Shown piece after piece: positions 44,553 through 52,367 of a DNA stretch of 64,000 bases. The position numbers and the translations under genes are program-made. The stretch is from the NCBI RefSeq assembly GCF_028623165.1, contig NZ_CP117768.1, positions 868,001 to 932,000 on the forward strand. The letters run 5' to 3'. Each line of letters begins with the position of its first letter. The stretch's first letter is position 1. Origin of the DNA: Nostoc sp. UHCC 0926. Lineage in GTDB: Bacteria > Cyanobacteriota > Cyanobacteriia > Cyanobacteriales > Nostocaceae. The notes under the pieces are model-generated. The model was not told the origin of the DNA, ran no database searches, and saw only the letters and a list, made by a program, of their open reading frames with translations.

Positions 44553-46325
44553 ATGTCTCATCTATTGTGGAAAACTCTGGTACTAAGTCCAGTAGTTTTG
44601 GGAGTGACGGTGTTGGTTTGTGCTAGGGCTATGGCTGCTGAAGTAGCAAGCTATTCTAAAGATATAAAGGCAAAAGTTACTCAGACAGAAGCACCAATAG
44701 CTTCTACTGCTTCAATATTCATTCAAACAGAGCAACCAAAAGTTAATCAGCAGTTGGTTGCCCAAAAGACTGATAATAATAAGGTTTTAGAAGAGGTTAA
44801 CCGCTACAGCAGCGAAGGCAAGAACCAGAATTCACTGTCTCAAGTCACATCAGTTTCTCAGTTTTCTGATGTACAGCCAACTGACTGGGCATTCCAAGCT
44901 TTGCAATCTCTGGTTGAACGCTACGGTTGTATTGCTGGATACCCCAATAGCACTTACCGTGGCAACCGGGCATTAACCCGTTATGAGTTTGCCGCAGGTT
45001 TGAATGCTTGTCTAGATCGGGTTAATGAACTGATTGCCACTGCAACTGGTGACTTGGTGTCAAAACAAGATTTAGCGACCCTCCAGCGTTTGCAAGAAGA
45101 ATTCTCGGCAGAACTGGCAACTTTGCGTGGTCGAGTAGATACTGTAGAAGCACGGACTGCTGAACTAGAAGCTAATCAGTTTTCAACTACCACAAAATTG
45201 GTGGGTGAAGCTATTTTTGCCGTTAATGATATTTTTGGCGGTAACACTGGCGATGCTAACAATACTGTCTTCCAAGATAGGGTACGTTTAGACTTGCAAA
45301 CCAGTTTCACTGGTAAAGATATTTTACACACCCGTCTTGCCGCCGGGAATGCACTAGCCTTTAATCAAGTGGATAATGCCGGTCTTCCTATTGATACTGC
45401 TGAAGGCACACAAACTCTTCAAATCGGCAGCACTGGTAATAACGGTGTGATTATAGACTGGCTAGCGTATTACGTACCTATAGGCCCAGTCCAAGCTTAC
45501 TTTGCCGGCACCGGAGGTATTCATAGCGATTATGTTGCCACTAACAACCCTTACTTTGAGGACTATGACGGCGGTAATGGTGCTTTGTCTACCTTTGCTA
45601 CTGAAAGTGCCATCTATCGCATTGGTGGTGGTGCCGGTGCAGCACTGACTTTACCCTTTGGTAGCGGTGGCAGTTTTTTCAAACCAAGTTCACTGACTAT
45701 AGGCTACTTGGCGTCAAATGCTAATAATCCTGGGCCAAATCTAGGTTTGTTGGAGGGTAACTATGCAGCTCTTGGACAGTTGAACTTTAGTGTTGGCGAT
45801 CGCTTGGCTATAGCTGCTACCTACGTTCACGGTTATCATGGTGCAGGTGGTAATTTATTTGATCTAGGTGGTGGTTTAGCTAGCACTAGCCGCGTCGTAG
45901 GCACTGCTCAAGCTAACACTCTAAGTGCCCTAAACGCATCTTCCAGTAATTCCTATGGTGTGTCGGCAGCCTTCAGACCCAGCGACAAACTGTCAATTAG
46001 TGGCTTCATTTCTTACCACGATGTCACAGGATTCGGTGCAAATGATGATTATGAAGCTTGGAGCTACGGTCTTGGGGTAGCCTTGCCTGACTTTGGTAAA
46101 AAGGGTAACGTTTTAGGCATTTTTGCTGGTGCAGAACCCTATGCCTTTAACCGGCCAGGTTTTGCTGGTAATGATATACCTTATCACTTTGAAGGCTTTT
46201 ACAAGTATCGCGTGTCAGATAATGTCTCAATCACCCCTGGTGTGATCTGGTTGACCTCTCCTGGTCAAAACAGCGCTAATGACGATGCGTTTATCGGTAC
46301 GCTGAGAACAACTTTCACCTTCTAA
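44553..46325 (+). CDS. Iron-uptake-type porin (SLH domain plus OprB-like barrel)
   Basis: 590 residues from ATG 44553, with GGAAAGGA upstream; the in-frame TTG at 44532 is less likely. A signal peptide (about 1-28) and a linker precede an SLH domain (about 95-155: FSDVQPTDWAFQALQSLVER, YGCIAGYPNSTYRGNRALTR). A coiled coil (LQEEFSAELATLRGRVDTVE) and an OprB-like beta-barrel ending in aromatic FTF follow. Such proteins are the major cyanobacterial outer-membrane channels and pass inorganic ions. Specific substrate unknown. Confidence 0.92.
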   Translation: MSHLLWKTLVLSPVVLGVTVLVCARAMAAEVASYSKDIKAKVTQTEAPIASTASIFIQTEQPKVNQQLVAQKTDNNKVLEEVNRYSSEGKNQNSLSQVTSVSQFSDVQPTDWAFQALQSLVERYGCIAGYPNSTYRGNRALTRYEFAAGLNACLDRVNELIATATGDLVSKQDLATLQRLQEEFSAELATLRGRVDTVEARTAELEANQFSTTTKLVGEAIFAVNDIFGGNTGDANNTVFQDRVRLDLQTSFTGKDILHTRLAAGNALAFNQVDNAGLPIDTAEGTQTLQIGSTGNNGVIIDWLAYYVPIGPVQAYFAGTGGIHSDYVATNNPYFEDYDGGNGALSTFATESAIYRIGGGAGAALTLPFGSGGSFFKPSSLTIGYLASNANNPGPNLGLLEGNYAALGQLNFSVGDRLAIAATYVHGYHGAGGNLFDLGGGLASTSRVVGTAQANTLSALNASSSNSYGVSAAFRPSDKLSISGFISYHDVTGFGANDDYEAWSYGLGVALPDFGKKGNVLGIFAGAEPYAFNRPGFAGNDIPYHFEGFYKYRVSDNVSITPGVIWLTSPGQNSANDDAFIGTLRTTFTF

Positions 46326-46754
46326 AGGTTTACAGCAATTTGCTGTAGGGGCGCATAGCTGTCATTGGTGTCAATTTAAGCCAAAACACGAGAGAAAACT
46401 CTCGTTTCTAGCCTCTGGCTGGAAATGCATTAAAAGCGGCTCTGCCGCAAATTCAGGAGGCGGCAGTCCCCACAGTAGGTATTCCCAGCCAAAGGCTCTT
46501 AATGAGAAAAAGCTTTTTCGCTTACTGGGTTTCACCTTAAGGACTTCCAGTTAAAAAAACATCCCATCATAGGGGCGCAAGGCCTTGCGCCCCTACAAAT
46601 GTACAAATAATTTTGGATAATTTATTTTTTGTCAGTCCCTTAAGATGACACCAATGCATAGATGTGTGTTCTACGCTAATAAAGGAGGCGGCAGGCCCCA
46701 CAAGGGCATTCCCAGCTAGAGGCTACTTAACGAGGTGATTGACCTAACTTACTT
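46326..46754. other. Intergenic repeat region with TIR-bounded element
   Basis: No gene. Dominated by the repeat at 46369-46650 plus a TAGGGGCGCAAG/CTTGCGCCCCTA palindrome (about 46569-46597) and a further gaggcggcag copy at about 46684. Confidence 0.55.
46369..46650. repeat. TIR-bounded dispersed element, copy 1 (282 bp)
   Basis: TGTCAATTTAAG at the left and CTTAAGATGACA at the right form inverted ends. Inside, a block starting CTCGTTTCTAGCCTCTGGCT (46401) and ending with attcccagccaaaggct resembles blocks at 22325-22432 and 51590-51694. Confidence 0.55.
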
Positions 46755-47849
46755 TTAACCTTGACTCAGCGTACCTGCCATTTTTTGCAGTTTTCTGCCC
46801 ACCTCTTCCATCGTGTAGAAAAATGTGAAAAACCGGAGTACCTCATCCATTGGGTAATCTTGCTGTTTAATTTCTTCCAACTGATTTAATTGCTCTGTAG
46901 CATTGGTAAGTGCAACTTCCATTCCTGACAAAGATAAACTAGGCTGGTGCGATTTGACTGCGGTTGCTAGGGTGAGCATTGCACTTTCAGTTTCCTGTGC
47001 CAGTTGGGTAATTTGAGGTGAAAGAATTTGCCAGAAAGTATCCTGCTGTCTAGCAAGTACGGTATGTTCCATTGTCAAGATGTGTTCCCAAATCCTGCGG
47101 ATGAGAAATTCCCAAGCTTCATTCACCCGTTTTTCTGGCGGTTCGTTTGTCTGCCCCTGTCTGACTTCTTGCCATAGCGATCGCCCTTTGCTCAGTGAAC
47201 TAATGATACTGGTTTTCAACACATCCACACGGGGGCGATCGTAGTTTCCTGTAAAGGCAGATTCTACAACCAACTCATAAAACTGCTCCAAATCAGTTAA
47301 CGTTTTCGATAAACAACGCCTCAGTTCTACCCCAGCTGAGGCAGGAAAAATAAAGTTGTTTACCAACACTGCCACACCAATACCCAAGAGGGTTTCGAGA
47401 AACCTGCCCCAAGCGTACAGCCAAGGAGATTGGCTGTGACTCAAAATGACGATCGCTGACACATACCCCGCCAATTTCGCCGCTTCATTGAATTTACAGT
47501 ATGAAGTCAGAAAAATGGTCAAAAATACACTGATTCCCAATGACCAGAAATTGCTACCCAGTGCAACTGCAAAGATGGCTCCACCGATAGCACCAATCAC
47601 AGTTCCAATTATTCGCGCAATTCCTAGTAACAAAGTGCTGCCATGAGTAGATGACATGACAATGATGGCTGCGATTACTGCATAGAAAGGATATTCCCAT
47701 CGCAACGCTTGAGCAATTTCTAAAGAAATTGCAGATGCTATTGCCATTTTGAATGCCATCTTAGCTAGCAAAATTGTTGAGATTCCATCGGGAGTAGCAG
47801 CCCAAGTTTTCAATGCTGTGATCATTTCGCTGTGTAGGTGGAATGCCAT
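46755..47849 (-). CDS. FUSC-family (aromatic acid exporter type) membrane protein
   Basis: 364 residues. An N-terminal cluster of about six membrane segments (about 25-165), with YPFYAVIAAIIVMSSTHGST and ARIIGTVIGAIGGAIFAVAL, matches FUSC/YccC-like proteins. A cytoplasmic helical C-terminal domain follows. It is shorter than full-length FUSC pumps, a half-size form. Probably exports aromatic acids or other organic acids; the substrate is not evident. An in-frame Met at residue 9 is an alternative start. Confidence 0.82.
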   Translation of the reverse strand: MAFHLHSEMITALKTWAATPDGISTILLAKMAFKMAIASAISLEIAQALRWEYPFYAVIAAIIVMSSTHGSTLLLGIARIIGTVIGAIGGAIFAVALGSNFWSLGISVFLTIFLTSYCKFNEAAKLAGYVSAIVILSHSQSPWLYAWGRFLETLLGIGVAVLVNNFIFPASAGVELRRCLSKTLTDLEQFYELVVESAFTGNYDRPRVDVLKTSIISSLSKGRSLWQEVRQGQTNEPPEKRVNEAWEFLIRRIWEHILTMEHTVLARQQDTFWQILSPQITQLAQETESAMLTLATAVKSHQPSLSLSGMEVALTNATEQLNQLEEIKQQDYPMDEVLRFFTFFYTMEEVGRKLQKMAGTLSQG

Positions 47850-48220
47850 TGGAGGGTTGTGTCATGCAGATCGGGGTTATTTGATTTGACAAGTTTCGAT
47901 GCAAGATTTCTAAATCAACACATAATCGCTACTAAGAAGCTGTGGCGATCGCACTATGCCACTCCCAAACACCTAAATACCTTTAACTACCAAACTGGCT
48001 CAAAAAAACCAAGGTATAATATCTGCTCATTGGGAGCATCTTCTTCCCCAATCAGGTTACAGTACCGAACACCGACTAGACACATCTGTTAAAATTTATT
48101 GGCAGAAAGAGGACGCAGCTTTTATATAAATAGTATCTGAATGTACTGATGTGAAGAGACTGGAGTTGTTTCACAAAGACAAGCGATCGCAATCACAATA
48201 TTACTGATAAAATATCGAAA
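47850..48220. other. Intergenic region upstream of pip
   Basis: No gene seen. The last 45 bases (AGCGATCGCAAT onward) were duplicated together with the 5' end of pip at 26.0-26.3 kb. Confidence 0.5.
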
Positions 48221-49168
48221 ATGCGAGAACTTTACCCAGCGATCGAGCCTTACTTAGAGGGCAGTTTACAGGTTTCTGACCTTCATACTATTCATTTTGA
48301 AGAGTCAGGTAACCCGCAAGGTCAACCCATCGTTTTGCTGCATGGGGGACCTGGTGGTGGATGTCCACCTTTTTATCGACAATATTTCCACCCAGAAAAA
48401 TGGCGGTTGGTGATGTTTGACCAGCGCGGTTGTGGTCAAAGTACGCCCCATGCTGAATTACGGGAAAACACCACTTGGGATTTAGTTAGTGATATCGAAA
48501 AACTGCGCCAACATTTAGGTATAGAAAAGTGGGCGGTCTTCGGTGGTAGTTGGGGTAGCACTTTATCATTAGCCTACAGTCAAACCCATCCCTCTGGCTG
48601 CACGGCGTTAATTCTCCGTGGTATCTTCATGTTGAGACAAAAAGAGTTGCAATGGTTCTACCAAGAGGGTGCTAGCTATATTTTTCCTGATGCTTGGGAA
48701 GAATATGTCAAACCAATTGCGATCGCAGAACGTGATCATATGATCGCAGCATATTACAAGCAGTTGACCAGTCCAGATTTAGAAATTCAATTAGCAGCAG
48801 CGCGTGCTTGGTCAATTTGGGAAGCTAGTACCAGTAGACTTTTCTTAGACCCAGAACTTATGCAAAAGTTTGGCGAGAATGAATTTGCTTCAGCTTTCGC
48901 TCGCATTGAATGTCATTACTTTATGAATAAAGGATTTTTTGAAACAGAAGATCAATTACTTTTAAATGTAGACCGCATTCGCCATATTCCGGCTGTAATT
49001 GTTCAGGGGCGCTATGATGTAGTCTGCCCAATGATATCAGCTTGGGAATTACATCGCGCTTGGCCAGAAGCCGAATTTATAGTCGTTCCTGATGCCGGGC
49101 ATTCGATGAGTGAACCAGGAATTTGTAGTGCCTTGATTGAAGCAACAGATAATATCGAGTTCTGTTGA
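48221..49168 (+). CDS. pip: Proline iminopeptidase (alpha/beta hydrolase)
   Basis: 315 residues. Removes N-terminal proline from peptides in the cytosol (peptidase family S33). Oxyanion motif HGGPGGG at 41-47, nucleophile Ser110 (GGSWGST), Asp in GRYDVVCP and His in DAGHS complete the triad. Conserved family blocks DQRGCGQSTPHA and ENTTWDLVSDIEKLR are present. A decayed partial copy lies at 26026-26300. Confidence 0.94.
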   Translation: MRELYPAIEPYLEGSLQVSDLHTIHFEESGNPQGQPIVLLHGGPGGGCPPFYRQYFHPEKWRLVMFDQRGCGQSTPHAELRENTTWDLVSDIEKLRQHLGIEKWAVFGGSWGSTLSLAYSQTHPSGCTALILRGIFMLRQKELQWFYQEGASYIFPDAWEEYVKPIAIAERDHMIAAYYKQLTSPDLEIQLAAARAWSIWEASTSRLFLDPELMQKFGENEFASAFARIECHYFMNKGFFETEDQLLLNVDRIRHIPAVIVQGRYDVVCPMISAWELHRAWPEAEFIVVPDAGHSMSEPGICSALIEATDNIEFC

Positions 49169-49222
49169 ATACTTAGCTTGGGGGATGAAGGAGTCCGCCA
49201 AAGGAGGAATCTAAAATTTGTC

Positions 49223-49284
49223 GGGTGGGGCGGGCCGGAAAGCCCGCTTTTTGTTACAGGCGGGCTTTTTGGCCCACCCCACAA
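49223..49284. terminator. Large GC-rich hairpin after pip
   Basis: gtggggcgggccggaaagcc and the complementary gcgggctttttggcccaccccac fold into a long stem with ttttg in the loop. Placed between the convergent pip and VOC genes, it could stop both transcripts. Confidence 0.6.
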
Positions 49285-49323
49285 GATTGGATAATTTATT
49301 TATTGGAAATCCCTAAGGTTCAG

Positions 49324-49728
49324 TTAACTGACAATTCCTAGATTGTTGTAGATTTCGATGAGATTGCCATCAGGATCGCGAAAATGAGCTGTGCGGATTC
49401 CCCAGCTTGGGCGATCTTGTGGTTGAGTTACAACTATCGCATTCTGATCTTTTACTTGCTTATAGACTTCATCCACATTATCAACTGCGAAAATCAAGAC
49501 AATTTTATCTCGATTCGCAACATATGAAGGCTGTTCGATTCTTGGGACTACTTCAGCCATTAATTCTTTTTTGAACAAACCCAGCTTGAGATATCCAGTA
49601 TTAAACTCAGCATATCCGCTATCTTCATCGCCCCAATCGACATCAAATTTCAGCAGATCCCGGTAGAACAGAAAAGAATCTTTGTAGTTGGAGACAAGCA
49701 GTCTCAGGTGTGTTAGCTGAAGCTTCAT
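49324..49728 (-). CDS. VOC-superfamily (glyoxalase/dioxygenase-like) protein
   Basis: 134 residues, one VOC module pair. LTHLRLLVSNYKDSFLFYRD at the start and RTAHFRDPDGNLIEIYNN at the end are typical. Metal-ligand candidates are His7, Glu at YAEFNTG, His in TAHFRDPDG and Glu in LIEIY. Could be a glyoxalase, a resistance protein or a binding protein; no specific role can be assigned. Confidence 0.87.
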   Translation of the reverse strand: MKLQLTHLRLLVSNYKDSFLFYRDLLKFDVDWGDEDSGYAEFNTGYLKLGLFKKELMAEVVPRIEQPSYVANRDKIVLIFAVDNVDEVYKQVKDQNAIVVTQPQDRPSWGIRTAHFRDPDGNLIEIYNNLGIVS

Positions 49729-49746
49729 ATCTGTTGGGTTAGTCTA

Positions 49747-50133
49747 CTAACTGTGAATTCTAGGTTCTGGGTGCAAAGTCGCCAGCAACTCACTTTCGAC
49801 AATTGCTAATTCATCAAGCCGTTGCATGACAATTTATTAGTCGAAGTAAGTAGCAGCTAAAACCCAATATATACCCTAGTGACCCGCTTCGGATACCATT
49901 AACCCCGGATAAAATTTTGCTAATTCTGGCTTTGGACAGTGAGCAGCTAATAGTCCCAGGCGTTGGTGAGAGGGAGCTTCAATTAAACCAGTGACTAGTA
50001 AGGAATCTAGAAATTGCTCAGGTTCTTTAGGGCAAACAGTAGCTTTTAAAAGAGCGCCGTAGGGAAGTGGTGGTAAAGGAGCCAGGGGAATATTTCGGCG
50101 TTCTAACCATTGGTTAATTAGCTGAAAGTGTTT
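49747..50133 (-). pseudogene. miaE (tRNA ms2io6A hydroxylase) 3' remnant
   Basis: Reading leftwards from 50133: KHFQLINQWLERRNIPLAPL, then PYGALLKATVCPKEPE, LLVTGLIEAPSHQRLGLLAA, then GH-stop-GIYWVLAATYFD and two more stops before MQRLDELAIVESELL. This is the C-terminal half of a MiaE-like diiron hydroxylase with three in-frame stops. The N-terminal half is missing, replaced by the cheB fragment next door. MiaE hydroxylates the modified adenosine at position 37 of tRNA. Confidence 0.75.
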
Positions 50134-50136
50134 TAG

Positions 50137-50325
50137 TTATTTGTGGGCGATCGCGGCTGTAAATTCTGCTGGTAAAGTCGATAGCACTTCAATTAAAGCA
50201 GTCAGACCGCCGACGGAGGCTGCGATCGCCACATTATCAAAAGCAGCACTAGTAAAGTAAGGTGGATGATTCTTGGCATTGTCCGCCATTTTAATCATCA
50301 TTTTTAGGCTCTTACTACCAACCAA
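50137..50325 (-). pseudogene. cheB-type methylesterase N-terminal fragment
   Basis: 62 residues containing FDNVAIAASVGGLTALIEVL and STLPAEFTAAI, the start of a CheB catalytic domain, including the Ser of the SxGG motif. The frame stops at 50137, where miaE sequence begins, 10-15 bases from a GCGATCGC site. The remaining 130 or so residues of CheB are absent. Confidence 0.7.
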
Positions 50326-50398
50326 ACTTATTAGTTACAGAGACAATTAATAAATTTACAATCATTCATCTAAAATTATACATTATATAACAACTAAT

Positions 50399-51304
50399 TT
50401 ACTTTTTTTTTCCTTTATTTTTTAAGTTCATAGGTTCATCTTCCTGCTCTAGAATGCGTTTTGCTTCTAAAAGCTGCTGCCTATGTTCCTCACTCACTGT
50501 TGGGTATTGCAGATTTAGTTCTTCTAATTTTGTGCAGATAATATTAGCGACTACCAGCCGGGTAAACCATTTGCGATCGGCAGGAATAATATACCACGGA
50601 GCCGATTTCGTACTAGTGTGATTGAAAACTTCTTCGTAAGCATTCATATAATCATCCCAAAAAACTCGTTCTCGAACATCGCTATCTGAAAACTTCCAAT
50701 TTTTTTCAGGAGATTCAATCCGTTCTAAAAAACGTTTTTTTTGCTCTGATTTAGAAACATTGAGAAAGAACTTCAGGATGATTACACCATTTTCTACCAA
50801 ATATTTTTCCAAACCATTAATTTCTTCAAAGCGTTGTTTCCATATCTTATTTCCCTCAGGTAAGTAAGGAAGTTGTTGCTTTTTCAAGATTTCTGGATGG
50901 ACACGAGCTACTAGCACTTCTTCATAGTATGAGCGGTTGAATATCCCAATTCGACCTCTTTCTGGCAAAGCCTTAGTTGTTCGCCACAGGTAGTCATGGT
51001 CTAATTCTTCCGCACTGGGGGCCTTGAAACTAAACACCTGAAATCCTTGCGGGTTAACACCAGATGTCACATGTTTAATTGTGCTATCTTTACCAGCAGC
51101 ATCCATTGCCTGAAAAATAATCAATAAGGCATAAGTGTTTTGAGCGTAGAGAATATTTTGGTAGTTTGCTAGTCGTTCAATATCTGCCTGTAATTTGATT
51201 GCAGCATCAGCTTTTTGATGAAAATCAGTCTTATAAGCTGGGTCATAGTTTTTTTTCAGAGAAATCTTTGAACCTGGTGGAACAATGAAAGCATCGTAAT
51301 TCAT
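50399..51304 (-). CDS. ppk2: Polyphosphate kinase 2 family protein
   Basis: 301 residues. Transfers phosphate between polyphosphate and nucleotides. The Walker A region is [16 protein letters not shown], Walker B/lid blocks are [19 protein letters not shown] and the C-terminal [17 protein letters not shown] is characteristic of class I/III PPK2. The Lys-rich tail (NKGKKK) is notable. Whether it prefers ADP, GDP or AMP cannot be told here. Confidence 0.92.
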   Translation of the reverse strand: MNYDAFIVPPGSKISLKKNYDPAYKTDFHQKADAAIKLQADIERLANYQNILYAQNTYALLIIFQAMDAAGKDSTIKHVTSGVNPQGFQVFSFKAPSAEELDHDYLWRTTKALPERGRIGIFNRSYYEEVLVARVHPEILKKQQLPYLPEGNKIWKQRFEEINGLEKYLVENGVIILKFFLNVSKSEQKKRFLERIESPEKNWKFSDSDVRERVFWDDYMNAYEEVFNHTSTKSAPWYIIPADRKWFTRLVVANIICTKLEELNLQYPTVSEEHRQQLLEAKRILEQEDEPMNLKNKGKKK

Positions 51305-52296
51305 ATATAATAAAATTTCCTAACAGCTACTTATACCCAAGCATATTATGAAGTACTAATTTATAACAATTATTATTTCTTAAATTAAAGAAGAATTTTA
51401 ATTTAAAATACTAGGCCTTAGGCACTGTACAAATTAATTATGGTATGCGTTTACCATGCATAGGTCGTTTCAGGCTTTTATTAATCATTCTTTGATAATA
51501 AATAGACCCGCACTTTCGGGGCACAGAAAAAGCTCATGCGTGTCAACTTAAGCTGAAAGCCAGTAAGCGAAAAAGGTTTTAGAGGTTGTCTCGTTCCCAG
51601 TTTCTGACTGGGAATGCCTAATGTGAGGCTCCGCCTCAAGACTAGTGGCAGCAGCCCAATGAAAGAGCATTTCTAGCCTCTGGCTGGAAACGAGGTTTTA
51701 AAAGAGTTTTAGCTTAAGTTGACACCAATGAGCATTGCTGTGCCCCTACGACAGATGTGGTTTTTCAAATTATTCATATTTGGTCTTTCCTGTCAATGGG
51801 TGAGTCCTAAATCCAGCCCTTTCAAGGTGGGTGGAAATTCTAGTCCATAAATTCCTCTTTAACCTCTTCTCTCTGTGCTGTCTGTGCCTGGAGCGGTTAA
51901 ATAAATTACTTTTAAACCGCTCCAAGTAGAGATAGAGAGAGTGCTGAGAAAAAACAAGAGATTTTACGAGTCACCTTGAAAAGGCTAGTCCTAAATCCAT
52001 AACTTTTAATTTAGCTGAAATAGCAAGAAGCCTCTCGCTTACCCGTTCGCGGAACGTCTCGTAGAGAAAGGAAGCGATGAGATGAATTGCGCGTGAGTTG
52101 ACAACAGTCCTCTGACCAATGCGATAGCGAAAAAATAATTTTATGAGTTTTTGATGTAGAAGTTGATGCAGCTTATTTTCCTCCATTTGGAAAAGCAATA
52201 AAATTGGAAAATCTACAAAAATTCCAAAAACGTTGGGGTAAAAAAGGATTAGCATTTCAACAGCACGTCCAAAACGTATTAAATATTCATTAACAA
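51305..52296. other. Long intergenic region with repeat element and unidentified remnant
   Basis: About 1 kb. It holds the repeat at 51541-51724. At 52155-52292 the plus strand reads VEVDAAYFPPFGKAIKLENL and FQKRWGKKGLAFQQHVQNVL to a TAA, with no start or family match; it may be the end of a lost gene. A 94-residue minus-strand frame over the same stretch looks accidental. Confidence 0.5.
51541..51724. repeat. TIR-bounded dispersed element, copy 2 (184 bp)
   Basis: The ends TGTCAACTTAAGCT and AGCTTAAGTTGACA are perfect inverted repeats (14 bp). The inner block runs from CTCGTTCCCAG (51590) to CTGGAAACGAG (51694), itself a large palindrome. Ends and interior match the 46369-46650 element. Confidence 0.65.
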
Positions 52297-52330
52297 AAAG
52301 CCCTGCACCTTTAAATGCAGGGCTTTGATT
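52297..52330. terminator. Intrinsic terminator hairpin downstream of the EF-G-like gene
   Basis: AAAGCCCTGCA pairs with TGCAGGGCTTT around an 8-base loop, with A-runs on the left and T-runs on the right, so it works in both directions. It lies about 40 bases after the EF-G-like stop on the minus strand. Confidence 0.8.
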
Positions 52331-52367
52331 TTAGATTAATCCAAAATCTAAAATCCCAAATCCAAAA

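Noticed and set aside
51971..52255. 94-codon minus-strand frame
   Set aside because: Contains no family motif, overlaps repeat-like DNA and the more plausible plus-strand remnant, and lacks a ribosome site.
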